Shown here: piece after piece, positions 34,440-46,799 of the stretch
Layout of the letters: the number at the start of each line of letters is the position of its first letter
Position numbering within the stretch: position 1 is the stretch's first letter
Assembly (NCBI GenBank): GCA_003290165.1
Contig: QNQO01006219.1
Span: forward strand, 62,001 to 126,000
Length of the DNA: 64,000 nt
From: Berberis thunbergii
Lineage: Eukaryota > Streptophyta > Magnoliopsida > Ranunculales > Berberidaceae
Direction of reading: 5' to 3'
Translations under genes and position numbers: made by a program
Notes under the pieces: model-generated
The model's input: only the letters and a program-made list of their open reading frames with translations
Told to the model about the DNA's origin: nothing
Database searches by the model: none

Positions 34440-37400
34440 CAAAGTCCATAGTGATCACACCGTTGTGTATTAATTGTCGAACACCATTGTGTCACAAGCC
34501 AATATGACTCGACTTTCCGTTGTAAACAATACTATACGCCCTAGCCAAAGTTGTCTGGCTATCACAATGGATAGATACTGGAGACATAGGTTTAGGCCAC
34601 AATGGCAGCTCTTGTAAAAGTGACCTAAGCCACTTTGCTTCTTTTCCTAAAACAACTAATGCCACAAACTCAGAAGCCATGGTAGAGTCTGCTATAATTG
34701 TCTGTTTATTTAAACCCCAAGAAACAACCCCTCCACCAACTAAAAAGATCCACCTACTAGTAGATGAGTGATCTTCAAGGTTAGTGATCCAACTTGCGTC
34801 ACTATAACCTTCAAGGACCCTTGGATTGCCATTGTAACAAATACAATAATCCATAGTTCCCTTCAAATATTTAAGTATCCTCATTACTGCGTCTCAGTGA
34901 TCAGATCCTAGATTGGCTGTGTACCTACTTAGTTTTTCGACTGTAAATGCAATATCAGGTCGGGTACTTGTCATACCGTACATTAGACATCCAAGTATCC
35001 TCGCATAGTCCAGCTGTGCGACTGCCCTACCTTTATTAGGTAGTAATCTATTCCCTGAAGCAAAGGGAGTAGAAACCGGTTGACAATCATATTGTCCAAA
35101 CCGCCTTAGAACCTTCTCAATATAATGAGACTGAGACAGTAAAATGCTGTCAGAAGTTCTAACAATTTTGATTCCTAGAATGACATTGGCTTCACCCATG
35201 TCCTTCATATCAAAATTCTTTGAGAGTAACAACTTTATAGAGTTTACTTGGTCAAGGTTAGACCCAAAATTAACATATCATCAACATATAAACATATGAT
35301 AACACCATGACAATTAATAAATCTACTATAAACACATTTGTCAGACTAGTTAACATGAAAACCATTAGATAATATAACCTGATTGAATTTTTCATTCCAT
35401 TGTTTAGGTGTCTGTTTTAAGCCATAAAGTGATCTTATTAATTTACATACTTTCTTTTCCTTTCCTGGTACAACAAAACCCTCTGGCTGTTCCATATAGA
35501 TTTCTTCATCTAATTCACCATTCAAAAAAGATTTTTTAACATCCATTTGGTGAATTTCTAGATTATATATGGAAGCCAAAGCCAGTAATGTTCTAATAGA
35601 GGCTGTACGAGCCACCAGAGCATAAGTATAAAAAAATTCTATCCCTTCTTTTTGAGTATAGCCCTTGGCTGCCAATCTAGCTTTGTACTTTTCAACAGTA
35701 CCATCTATTTTTCTTTTCCTTTTGAATACCCATTACAACCGATTGGTTTAGATCCTGGCGGAAGATCCACTAATATCCAAGTATTGTTCTCATTTATTGA
35801 GTCCATCTCATCATTCACAGCTTCCTTCCAGAAAGATGCATCAGAAGATGACATCGTCTCCTTAAAGCTAACGGGATCAGACTCAACATCCAAACAAATA
35901 GGAATTTCATCAATGATTTCATCATCATTGGTTCCTTCCACCAGATACATATAGAAATCATCTCCATATGTTTTGGGTATTCTAGTACGTTTAATCTGCC
36001 GAAGTTATTCATTAGAATCTTCTATAGGAGGTGCTCTATCCTTGCTAGATTCCTTAAGCTCCTCAAGCTTAGGTAAAGAAGTAAACATCGTTTCATCAAA
36101 AATGGCATCTCTAGATTCAATAATAGTATTAACAGTTATGGATTTATTAGGTTCTACAACCATAAATCTATATGCTTTACTATGTTGAGCATATCCTAGA
36201 AATACACATTCTAGACCTTTTTCACATAACTTTTCTCTTTTAGGTTCTAGGACTCTGACTATGGCACACCCCAAACTCTTAAGTAATTAAGAGTTGGTTT
36301 CCTGTGCTTCCATGCCTCATATGGGGTCATAAATTTTCCTTTTGTAGGAACCCTATTAAGTATGTGACAAGCTGTTAATAAAGCTTCACCCCAATATCCA
36401 TTTGATAAACCCGAGATTGACATCATGGAATTAACCATTTCCATTAATGTCCTATTCTTCCTCTCGGCTACACCATTTTGTTGTGGTGTATAGGGAGCAG
36501 TGACCTCATGAATAATTCCATGAGTCTCAAAAAATGATGGGTTATAAAACTCACCGGCCCTATCAGACCTCAGGCATTTAATCTTGGTCCCACATTGGTT
36601 TTCAACTTCACTTTTATAGATGTTAAACTTATCCATAACTTCATCTTTATGACTCAAAAAATAAACATAACAATATCTAGATGCATCATCTATAAAAGTA
36701 GCAAAATACTTTTTATTTCCTATAGTAGGCGTTGCATGCAAATCACACAGATCAGTATGTATCAATTCTAAAAGTTCAGAATTTCTATCAACCGGTGGAA
36801 ACAGTTTCTTAGTTATCTTGTTAAGCATGCAAGTTGAACATTTCTTATCATTTGTATCTATTTGAGGAATCAAATTTGATTTTGACATATTATGTAATTT
36901 CACAAAGTTTATGTGACCTAATCGATTATGCCATAAATCAGAAGACTCAACGATATAAGTAGAAATAGTAGCTTTATTGATAACCAGTTTAAATAATCCA
37001 TCGTACATGTGACCTTTGCCGACAAACACCCCACCATTTGACAGAATAAAGTTGTCTGCCTCAAATACAAGCTTAAAGCCATGCTTATTTAACAGGCTAC
37101 CGGATACAAGGTTCCTACATACTTCAGGTACATAGAGTACATTGTTCAGAGTTAGGCGCTTTCCGGATGTGAACTCCAGCTCAATAATTCCTTTTCCTTG
37201 AACGAAGATGCTTGCTGAGTTTCCCATATAGAGAACAACCCTAGCGTTCTCAGGTTCAAGTTGTTTGAACATACTTTTATTGTTGCAAACATGTCTTATA
37301 GTCCCGGAGTCAATCCACCAAGAAGTGCTGTCCTCAAGTATGTTAGCCTCGAAGATCATTTCAACGAAGTTGTCCTTGGAAGTGTTGCCACTTTCCTTGC

Positions 37401-38223
37401 TCTTTTGACGAGCCCGACAGTCACGCTTATAGTGCCCCCACTTGCCACAATGATAGCAAGACCCCTTGATATTCTTTATTTGATTGGCATCCTTGGTGGG
37501 ATGATTGGGTCGTTTTCGATTCCCTTATTTTGGGACGGACCTGACCCTTCCGCCATGAGAACCTTGGATTTATCATCCTTGGATCCCTGGTCGCCTTCCC
37601 GTTTTCCTGTATTCTTCTTCAATTTGTAAATAATTAAGCAAGTCCTTGAGGGAAATGTCTTCCTTCTTGTGCTTAAGGTTGTGCTTAACACCGTTTCAAG
37701 AAGGAGGGCGTTTGTCTATTTTAGAGGTCACAACAATAGTCTCATCCATATTCATATTGTTTTGTTTTAGATGCTGGACTATCCTTTGGATTTCATAGAA
37801 TTGCTCAATAACAGATCTACTATCAACCATTTTATATAAATTAAATTTACTGACCAGGAATTTCTTGCTGGCGGCATCCTCAGTAATGTATTTTTGTTCC
37901 AGAGGGTTCCATATCTCCTTTGCTATTGCCAAATGATGGTACATATCAAAGAGATCTTCAGACATTGAATTGAGGATGTGCCCACGACACATTAAATCAT
38001 CATTCTCCCATTTCTGTCTATTGCAGGCAGATTACAAGGTGTCATGATTGGAGTCTTCGGGTTCTTGTGGTTTCGGTGTAAACAGTACATACACCACCTT
38101 CAATGTTGTCAACAGTAAGTGCATCCGCTTTTGCCAGCATTTGAAATTGTTCCTGTCAAACATTTCTAGTTTCATAGCGTTCCCCATTTCTTTGAGTGCC
38201 AAAAGATAATTAAGCCTTAAGAT
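34440..38223 (-). pseudogene. Copia gag-pol remnant
   Basis: In transcription order: gag with 'MFDRNNFKCWQKRM' (about 38150) and a zinc knuckle CYHCGKWGHYKRDC (about 37440); protease with 'WWIDSG' and integrase (37359-36259) with 'WHNRLGH', 'CSTC', 'HTDLCD', 'SDRAGEF' and 'PQQNGVAERKNRTL'; reverse transcriptase (35950-34894) with 'MDVKKSFLNGELDEEIYMEQPEGF' in pieces; and RNase H (34884-34492) with 'GYSDASW'. The integrase catalytic residues are still visible. Frames break near 38000, 37690, 36270, 35700, 35340 and 34890, and CGA has become TGA after the RNase H 'SSHIGL'. The product once copied and integrated the element. It cannot do so now. Confidence 0.88.
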
Positions 38224-39113
38224 TGTTGTCAACTTTAATGTAGAAGATGTTAAACCGTACAATTGGTTGGATGATCCAGATGGAACACCGAGGCACATAG
38301 TCGCTTTCCTTAAGGCTTAAATCGCCCCCACCACTTGGGTAATACACTGGGTTACTGAAAAATTTCCTCCAAGATACAACGGTAACTCCGTTTGTCGAAC
38401 TGCGACTGTATTTGACGAAGAACGACCCTTTGAAAGACGAGCAAATCAAAGACACAAGATTAGGAACTGGCCACACTTGTACGGAATGTGGTAATCCCTG
38501 GATACCAATAAGAATGAAGGAAGAGAATTCCTGGAACACTTGCACAACCCTGGAATGGAGTTGTTCCAATTCCCAGATTTGGAATTGATTGAAGAATATG
38601 GACTTTACTTGAATTTTCTGGAATATAATTGCTTGGAATTGAGTTTATGATAATGACCCAAATTAGTGGGCTTTATATAGGCCCGAGGTGACCATCCAAC
38701 CATGGGTCACAACCCTTCCTTGTTGGATTAGATGAACGCTCCAGATCGCACATCTTCTGGTTGACTATAGACCGTTAGATCCTAACCGATCAGATGGATG
38801 TCCCAGATTGCACCCTATGAGGAGATGCATCTGTTGGATCACCCTTGATGCCATGCATCCGTATGTAACATTAGATCCACGTGGATCTAACCGTTGGATC
38901 CCATCCAGTACACATTGCGCCCATGCACGTGCGCGTGACAGTGCACCGTCACCCACCTAGCCCATTCCATTTCCTTTTAGTCTATCAAAGCCCATACTCA
39001 AGTCTATGTATATAAACCAAGTGGTTCCTAGTTGTTTACTTGATATGGGATTAAAGCTTCCTATATCCAATCCTCACCAAACCTCACCCTTTTATTTGAA
39101 AACAATTCGAACA
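38224..39113 (-). repeat. 5' LTR of the minus-strand copia element
   Basis: 890 bases beginning TGTTGTCAAC, the counterpart of 32757-33746, with an internal deletion of about 125 bases near 38910. On its inner side (38200-38223) I cannot find a primer-binding site complementary to initiator tRNA-Met. The gag frame starts almost at once, so some leader may be lost. Confidence 0.85.
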
Positions 39114-39313
39114 GTGCCCACCATCACGATGAAACTATCAGTTGAGGAACAAAATCTAGAGACATCTAATCATTTATCCGTGAATGAATTCTCTACTTTG
39201 ATTTGATTTTCTTCCACAGGCACTTCTCCATCAAGAGTGCAGACTAGACCAACTAGTCTACGGAGCATGTAGCATCAGTACCATTTCGATCTACCACTAC
39301 AAGAAAAATGTTG

Positions 39314-39510
39314 ATTCATAGCGTTTCAAAAACGCTATGGTAGGATACCATAGCGTTTTAGTAAACGCTATGACAGCCGGCGCTGTAATAGACGCAGAGG
39401 CTATTATAGCGGTTTTAAAACGCTATGGTAAGTTTGGATTTTATAGCAGTTTAAAAACGCCATGGTAGAGGATACTATAGCGGTTTAAAAACGCTATGGT
39501 AAGTATACAT
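39314..39510. repeat. CACTA subterminal repeats
   Basis: About ten copies, in both orientations, of a 10-14 base unit around CATAGCGTTTT or AAAACGCTATGG. Related copies lie at 46246-46330. Such units bind the transposase partner protein in En/Spm-type elements. Confidence 0.75.
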
Positions 39511-39802
39511 AGCAAATTTTTTTTTTTTTTTAAACTATCAAATGACATTTTATTACATCTCTTAAGTTTATATCTAGAAAATAAAAATTTAAATGTGCCA
39601 AAGTTAAACATTTCCATGAATGGAGGCAAAGTAATGTAATTAATTAATAAACTGTATTACATCGAGTCAGGACTCTGTGTTTCAAAATACAGTTTCATTT
39701 CTGCCAATGGACAACCGCTCAAACAATGTCCCAGTATGAGATCTATGAGACAGCTGATCACAACTTAACTGACCACAGTTTCATTTCTGGACAACTGCAG
39801 TT

Positions 39803-40795
39803 AAATCAACCCCACTGCTTCCTCGGTTTGTAGTATAGACAGTCCTCAAGAACCCCATCATGCGCAACGAATCTTCCAGCCGCTGTAGTGGCCCCTCCAG
39901 CTAAGAAACTGGAGTGTTGGAACAATCCTTTCTTCTTCTTCCCCACATACAGTAACCTTGAAGTGCTGAGAACAAATATCCACTTAGAACCCTCAACAGT
40001 ATTTATAAATATCCCACTGTGTCGGTAAACTAGCTTCCCGTTTTCTACAATTGCTTCATATGCATCCCTCTCTATCTGCATAGACGTATGATATTACAAA
40101 AGTGTTAGTTTATACATCGAAAGTGTTAACAATGTAACAAGCACATAGATAATTCTAACTTACAGGTCCAAGATATTTGATGCATTGACGTTGCAGATCA
40201 ATTCTTGGGCACCTTTCAATGTTTACTTCTTTGCCATCTCCAACATCCAACCAGTAGAAGAAAGGTTGGGTGCTTTCGCTATCAAACCAAATATCATAAT
40301 AAAAGTGTAGATTGTGACCATAACGGTGGCGTGGGTCAATCTGGCATAAATAGACCATTGAGAGGTAAGAACAAAACATTGCATCATAGCATGCTATAAT
40401 AAATATGAAAGTATATGAGCTTACAGCTTCAAGCGAATATTGCAAGGCCAATTTCTAAGCTTCTCATCCTTGGACAAACCCTTTCCAACCTTAGCATCCC
40501 TTTTCCTTGCTCTTGAGCATCGCGAAACAGCAGTTTCATGTTTTTCTATGTTGAAGAAAGATACCGAACTCTGCTTAAGAGCTGCAAAGTCTAATGCTTT
40601 CCACCTACAACATTTCAAACATACAAATCTATAAGACTATTGAAACTTAGTGACCAGTACTAGCACTCAAGTGAAACAAAGAGTTTAATGAGAGTACTAA
40701 CCAGAGCTCCTCAACTACTACTGCACAATCGGCAAGGTTTCTTCGAGTTCGGTAACTAGACTTTCTAAAGCTTGACTGCAGCTGCATCAAGCTCA
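39803..40795 (-). pseudogene. Captured fragment of an IQM calmodulin-binding protein
   Basis: Four exon segments on the minus strand match IQM proteins in order: an IQ-motif segment 'SYRTRRNLADCAVVVEELW' (about 40788-40703); '[20 protein letters not shown]' with '[19 protein letters not shown]' (about 40610-40427); '[18 protein letters not shown]' with '[14 protein letters not shown]' (about 40345-40168); and '[13 protein letters not shown]' with '[13 protein letters not shown]' (40081-39806). The introns keep GT and AG borders. One base is missing in the second segment, shifting the frame before 'LALQYSLEA'. The N- and C-terminal ends of the source protein are absent. Confidence 0.8.
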
Positions 40796-41503
40796 CTCAC
40801 AGGCCTCGGAGAAAATAAAAATGCTGGCTCAGGAAGGGATATGCAGCCAATACCCAATCAGTCAATGCAGCCAATACTCAATCAATCAATGCATTACTTA
40901 ATGAAACAAATTTGAAATATGCAGCCAATACCCAATCAGTCAATGCAAAAATTGTAAATGCGCCGAACACAATCAATTACCATTATAAAACAACTCTGTT
41001 ATGTGCCAAACATAAAGGTGAGGACCACCAAACAATCCCACCCGAGAAATCTCAAAATAGCTGCACATCAGCCTTGGTGATATATGTATATAATTATTTT
41101 TTGTGAAAGGATCAGATGATTATAACAAACTTCCTTCAACTCATTATCCTCACAAATAACCCTATAAATTAATTAATCATATCATCAATTTATTGCAAGC
41201 TAAAGTAGCTGAAAGTGTATGTTTGGACGATGAAAGATCTGTTGAACTGTTGTATATAGGCAACAAACTTTGACAGATCACCATGAATGGACAAAAATCT
41301 GTAGAACTCAGCATCAGATTCAATTATCTAATCAGTCCAAAGGTATACATCTAATCTTGTTCAATTGAACTTTTCAAGATTGGACCTTGTTGACTAGATT
41401 AGTCTCAACTAGTCAATGTCCAATCACCAAAGCCAAGATTGTTATTAGGAATTTTAAACCATGACCGAAAATAGATAATAAAATCTGCATGCTAGCAATC
41501 GAT

Positions 41504-41842
41504 TTACCAATAAGTCAAAACAAAGAACTTGCCTGGATTTTTATGGAGGTATGTTTCCAACAATGTAAGAACGCGAAGTTTTGAAAAGAACAAGCTGGGA
41601 ATTTGCTGTTTCGCCCCCTGTCTGATTTTTAGCTCCAATTCATCCATTTCTTCAGTTTCATCAATCTCAAGTACTTCTTCATCATCGTCATCATCATCTT
41701 TTTCACTACCCATAGCTTGGTGGCGAGGGGGTTTAAGATATTCCTTTACGACCTTCAAGATTCTCAGCAATCCATAATGGGTGATGTCATTACAGAAAAA
41801 CTTGAAAACCTGTGCAAAGAAAAAGCAAAATAAATGAAGCAC
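41504..41842 (-). pseudogene. Captured fragment of DNA polymerase V / MYBBP1A-like protein
   Basis: The exon segment reads 'VFKFFCNDITHYGLLRILKV', then an acidic run of Asp and Glu, then 'IRQGAKQQIPSLFFSKLRVL' and 'LLETYLHKNPG'. This agrees with my recollection of the plant nucleolar DNA polymerase phi/MYBBP1A-type protein. The segment is bordered by a CAG acceptor and a possible GC-type donor. Only this piece is present. Confidence 0.6.
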
Positions 41843-42199
41843 TCATAAATGTCAATTAATTTGAAAAGTCAATATACTTTTTTCTCTATTCTTTCTCTGT
41901 CATTATCGAAGTCTAGCTAAGTATCACCAATTGGCTGAATAAGCTTTCTATTATCGAATCGCCACTCGTCACCAATTTCTGAGCTTTCTCATTTGGTGTA
42001 ACAACAGTTACAATGCCTCCTACAAGTTCACATTTGGAAATTATTTTTGGGTTTTTTCTTTCCTCCCTTTTTGTTTCTGGTATTTTGATAATGTTTTGGG
42101 TACAATTTCAGAATTCAAAATGTCTACCATTTTGAGGGATTTTAGCTCTAGAAAACTATCCTTATTATGGCATTACATAATTAATGATAAAATATAAGG

Positions 42200-42610
42200 A
42201 TTTCAAACCTCATGCAATGTGGGAGCATCATTCGTTCCATCTCCAGTCACAGCTACAACATGACCTCTGAGCCATCTTCCCATCACCTAAACAAACATCA
42301 AACTTCATTGGATATTATCTATGGTACTTAAGAACATAGTATCAAGTTATGATTATTATTCAATAGCACAGTTAAACATACATTGTCAGTCCATTTTCTC
42401 GTAAGATAAGGTGTCAAATTGATTGCAATTATGTGGATACTTACGTGAGAAATGAGACTCAAATGAAGCAGATATACACCTTGATTCCCACAATGGCAAG
42501 CAAAATCATGTCATCCTCCTCAGGTAAAACCCGTTGTTCCAGCTGCTTTAGTACAAGATTTACATCAAGAGATCTGTATGCAATTACAACACAACCCAAA
42601 TTGCCGGTAC
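42200..42610 (-). pseudogene. Captured fragment of an autoinhibited Ca2+-ATPase
   Basis: Two exon segments: 'VVIAYRSLDVNLVL' with 'LPEEDDMILLAIVGIK' (about 42600-42479), then after an intron 'GHVVAVTGDGTNDAPTLHE' (about 42285-42210). TGDGTNDAP is the conserved hinge motif of P-type ATPases, and its company with 'LLAIVGIK' fits the ACA group. Residues that normally lie between the segments are missing, and the phosphorylation and membrane parts are absent. Confidence 0.75.
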
Positions 42611-43573
42611 CATAACATCAATAGCTTCTCTGCATGCATTGTTTCAACCTTATTCGGGTATGTCGAATTATGTCTAGGTATATCATAGTTGTAGGCTTGC
42701 AGCTACAAACTTAATATTGATCCCATTCCATTCTACCAGACATGTTGAGCATATACCATTTCTAGAAATGACTCTAACTATTTCAACTATAATCATTTGT
42801 TGCCCGACAATTCAGGAGACTGCCATTGAACATAGTCACTCCATACGATAAAGTATTCGTAAAAATTACTGATCAGATTATCAAGTGATTAGCAAAATAA
42901 TTACTAGACTTTATATATAAGGCACTAACCAATATCTCGATTCTCAGATTGCAATCCCAAATTTTTTTGTAATAGATCATGCTGCAAAGTCATGAATACA
43001 TACTCAGATGAGATGCTATTGAGAAATGCTATCAATAAGGATATGTGGTGTAGTGGTGGATAAAAAAAATTTATAATAATTTCTATCCTCATGTTTTCTA
43101 AAACTATGAAAATTGTTTTGGATGTGTTCATCTACAACCACAAGGGGAAAACATTTTCCCTCTTTCCTTTTCATCCTTTTGTAGTTTCTGTCTAACATAA
43201 AAAAGTTTATGACTTGGAAAAATAATGATAGTGTAATATTATGTACGTGTCCCCATATTGGTTTTTTTTTGTCCGCATTTAGGATACCTTGTACCCATGT
43301 CTGATATACACGTAGCCATGTCATTGCTACATAGCTACTATACCAATTGAAGATACTCTAAATTATAGAATTAAAAAAAATCTAGGTAATGTTTATTATC
43401 AAATTCTAAAGTAGATTTGTTAGAATAACATCATACGAGAGTTGGTAAATTCCTGTGCCAGCCATTGCAGCATTTACATAACGAGGTTCCAATTTTTCTG
43501 AAATGCCAACATGACATAAACTGATATTAAACCACTCATAGCCATAGCCAAAATCATACTCCAGAAACACCAA

Positions 43574-44535
43574 TCAAGACTGGAATACACGTAAGAGAAT
43601 AAGGTGAATAAATCCTACCTTCTCCAAGACAATGTGAGGCTCGCCAACAACATAAGGAGGTGGATGAGCATCTCTTAAGAGTGGAAGCCTGGTGGTAGAA
43701 TTTGCAGGTTTGGATGTGTGGAGCTTGAAATTACATGCAGTCACTGCTTCACCCACTGTAAGATAGATCCACTCTTCACCTATCTCCTCAATCAATCTGT
43801 TCCTGTCCATCTTCTTCATCACTTCACTTCCACAGTTGGCTAACACTAGCTGATCATATCAACAATACACAACAAGGTCAAATTTGCATTAACATAGTGA
43901 AAAAAGGGGTTAACCCTTAATGGACTACAAGCAAAAACAAATTCGTTCTATATGCTGTGTACCTTGAGCCCTATTTGGTCCATGTATTTATTGGCTTCTT
44001 GGAGCATTCGAATCCCACTTGTATCAATGCTTCCGACGGCTGTTTAGAAAACAAGTTCTCACAATCAGGGTTTTGAACTATTGATTACAAACTAGTTTTA
44101 CATTCCAAGTTCTAAATAAAATGTGGATGCTTGAGCCATGTTTATGATGAGTCTTACTTACCACTCATGTCTAGGATAACATGTTGTAAACTAGTCTCTC
44201 CCAATGATTTTAGCCTTTCTTCTTCCTCATCAATCCACCGCGAGATCCTGCAATGAAGTTGATACCCATTTAACATCACAAACGTTGAAACAGGGAATAT
44301 TTTGATGTATAAATTATATTGGGGAATGAAAAATACACCTTTCTCTCAAGTAGCTAGAATGGCAAAGTAGATGGGAGCATCAATATGGAGAATGAGAACT
44401 TCTGGAACATTCGTAGCAGCTGGGTATTGATCCACATTTCTATAGATCATGGAATTCAGAATGTTGCCTAGAACATAAGTCTTGGGCCTTGGTACAAACA
44501 AGAGCACTCTCAGTACTGATATTGCAACCTGCATT
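43574..44535 (-). pseudogene. Captured fragment of a SULTR3-type sulfate transporter (STAS domain)
   Basis: Segments in order: 'ISVLRVLLFVPRPKTYVLG' with 'MIYRNVDQYPAA' and 'VLILHIDAPIYFA' (44534-44346); 'RISRWIDEEEERLKSLGETS' with 'VILDMSG' (about 44250-44162); 'AVGSIDTSGIRMLQEANKYM' (about 44043-43965); and 'LANCGSEVMKKMDRNRLIEE' with 'IGEEWIYLTVGEAVTACNF' (43846-43620). Together they cover the last membrane segment and the STAS domain of plant sulfate transporters. The frame breaks at 'YFAILAT' near 44346, and twelve-helix transport sequence is absent. Confidence 0.85.
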
Positions 44536-44689
44536 CAAGAAGTGCATTCAAGTCAGTAATGTTATCGATGTGCCTGGTAAAGGCCCAACTATGACTTGGC
44601 TAACTTAAGTCCATTAACCCTAAAATGAACAATTAAGGATTGTGGTTCTGTTTAGGTTTGATTACTTACTGCAATGACTAAGCCAACAA

Positions 44690-45106
44690 TGTCCAAACAG
44701 AATAGAAGAAGTTACCTTCTCGTCCGATGAGTTATCTCAAGCCTAATGAAACCCTCTTGTTCTTTAGGAAGTCTATAAGCTACATGACAATCATGATCTT
44801 TTATATAAGACAAAGGTACATCAGGGTCCAAGTATCATGTCTCTTTACAATAGCTAAGAACCTATCAAGTGGCAACTTGGAAGTATCAGTTAAGAGTTCA
44901 TAGTCGGACTGAGAAAGAAGATCACTAGGAACAGTTTTAAGTGTAAGTTTTACCTCTGCTAGTAATAAATAACTCTTGTTTAATCGTAAGCAGCACTCAT
45001 TCCTGAAAGTAGAAAATTCATGGTTCAGTAATAAAACAAAAAAAACCAAACGAAATATATAAATAGACAATGTATAACAGACAGATACCACATATTCAAA
45101 ATTCAT
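44690..45106 (-). pseudogene. Captured fragment, source gene not recognised
   Basis: The minus-strand frame reads 'CLRLNKSYLLLAEVKLTLKT' and 'SDYELLTDTSKLPLDRFLAI', then after a break 'EQEGFIRLEITHRTRR', followed by GTAACT, a possible donor. The composition looks like real protein, and the position among other captured pieces suggests a further donor gene. I do not recognise it. Confidence 0.4.
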
Positions 45107-45111
45107 GGTTC

Positions 45112-45180
45112 AGTAATATCCCTAGCTTTGTATACATTGCTATAAGTACCTTGCCCAATCTGAACAACAAAACATAGTTC
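45112..45180 (-). pseudogene. Captured fragment of a CDK-like protein kinase
   Basis: A short segment reads 'VVQIGQGTYSNVYKARDIT'. This is the glycine-rich ATP-binding loop of CDKC- or CRK-type plant kinases (GxGTYxxVYKA). The catalytic lysine and later motifs are not present nearby. It is brief, so the call depends on that one motif. Confidence 0.55.
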
Positions 45181-45199
45181 AGTACCACATATCATTAAA

Positions 45200-46349
45200 G
45201 GATTACAATAAAGGTACTCAATTTCAAAATACATCAACCGAAAAAGACAGAGAGGTTTGCGCTAGCCAGGACTCCTGGCTGCGGTCTGCATCTGCAAGTA
45301 CAACAATATGAGTCATATCCTTGTAATAATAACATCTCAGCCAACCATGTTCTTTAAGGATCAAGTATGATATATAACTTGGGAAAATGGTATCAAGTTC
45401 AAAGGTTCTAACATTATGGAAACGAAAAAATGCTGAACAGAAGCAAGTTCTCTAAGATGTCCTGCTGTTTACTCCATTCCATAATCAGCACTCAAGTAAG
45501 CAGCTAGGATTTTTGCCTAAATTGCAAAATCAAATGAAAACCTTAACAATGATTGACAAAATTAGACAAAACAACTTAATCATCAAAGAACATTATATCA
45601 GGCATTACCAACAACAAGTGCATTATTTGGTCTTGAATGAGTGAAACAAAAGGAGACACAACTAGAGGTTATTCCATTACAAATTAGGGGCCGGTAGCTG
45701 CAAATAATAGATATGAGTTATACAAAAACTCGCATGATCTTAGGAAAGTGCAAAGAATTCTCAAAGTGACAAACAAATGAAAAGATACATACCAACTTAT
45801 AACTGTGTGAGATCTCAGATTCTGAGTTACCTCAAAATTCACTCCAAGAAAAGGTGGAATTTTTTTTTCGACGGACTGGCTTATTCTCCACCCCTGATTT
45901 CATCGTCTCTCTCTGAATGAGATGGATTGAAGAGGAAATTATGCTCTTGTTGTCCTTATTTGATCATTCAAAAAGAAAGAAACCTAAACCTTCACTTGCA
46001 CCATTCTCCCCAACTTTCCTCTTCTACCCATGTTAGATGAATCAGATTGAGAGAGAGACGAAAGTGATTGACAGAGCGGCGAGAGCAACAGAGAGAGCGA
46101 GAGTAGGGAGGGAGGCGAATGGCAAAGCGAGGGAGGGAGGAGAATCACGGGGCTGTGTTTCTCTCTTCTTCTTCGTAGGTTTTAAGTTGGAGAGAAGGAT
46201 CTGAAATATTTGGCGGTCTCGCGTTTTTAATCTCCCGCTTAAATCTATATAGCGTTTTGAGATTACAATGATACTAAAAGTTGGTTTTTTTATAGCATTG
46301 TGAAAAAACGCTATTCTCAAATGCTATAAATGCTCATTTTGTTGTAGTG
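45200..46349. other. Right part of the CACTA element, no captured gene recognised
   Basis: From 45200 to about 45800 no motif was found. From 46040 to 46230 the sequence has GAGA-rich phrases that would serve as a leader or promoter for minus-strand transcription of the captured fragments. The terminal repeats end it. Confidence 0.4.
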
Positions 46350-46799
46350 TACACTATGTCTAGTTAGATGCACCTCCAAAAAATGTCAAAAGAAAGTGAT
46401 AACATTGTAAAATTTTTTGGTGGAATCACTCTTCCTCCAAAATTTATCTCACTAAACCTAAATATGATCGCGGACTTAATTTTCCACTTATGACATGTAG
46501 AAATAAAGCATTACTCTCCAATTTGTTTGGAAAATATACACAGAAGCTGATAATCCTTAAGTACAATTATTGAAAGAATTGTATTTTACTTGTGAAACCT
46601 ATAAAAAAAAAAAACTAGCTTGATAAATATTACACGTCTTACTTTGTAAATGTCTGAAAAAGATACTTCATGAATTGAACAAGGGGATCAAATGGGAAGG
46701 CAGTGGTCAAACGTATCATTTTCTGGGACCATCGTTGGTTGTTTCTCTTACGCTCAACCAGGCCGAATAAGTTAAGAAACCCTCCTTAAAAAGTCTGAA

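Larger units (their letters stand above)
32757..39113 (-). mobile_element. Ty1/copia LTR retrotransposon (minus strand), full length
   Basis: Bounded by TGTTGTCAAC on the left and GAACA on the right. The 5-bp target-site duplication is GTGCC, at 32752-32756 and 39114-39118. Long terminal repeats lie at both ends, a polypurine tract sits next to the left repeat, and a copia-order coding region (gag, protease, integrase, reverse transcriptase, RNase H) lies between. Several stops and frameshifts make it inactive. Confidence 0.92.
39296..46349. mobile_element. CACTA (En/Spm-like) element carrying captured gene fragments
   Basis: It starts CACTACAAGAAAAATG and ends CATTTTGTTGTAGTG. The 3-bp target-site duplication is TAC (39293-39295 and 46350-46352). 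These ends and the 3-base duplication define the CACTA superfamily. Subterminal repeats built on CATAGCGTTTT lie at both ends. No transposase is visible in 7054 bases. Instead the interior holds exon-intron segments of at least five unrelated host genes, all in the minus direction. It must depend on transposase supplied from elsewhere. Confidence 0.9.

Noticed and set aside
41504..44535. Polymerase V-like, Ca2+-ATPase and sulfate transporter segments as resident host genes
   Set aside because: Each is a short internal piece with missing parts and frame breaks, and all lie between CACTA ends with one target-site duplication.
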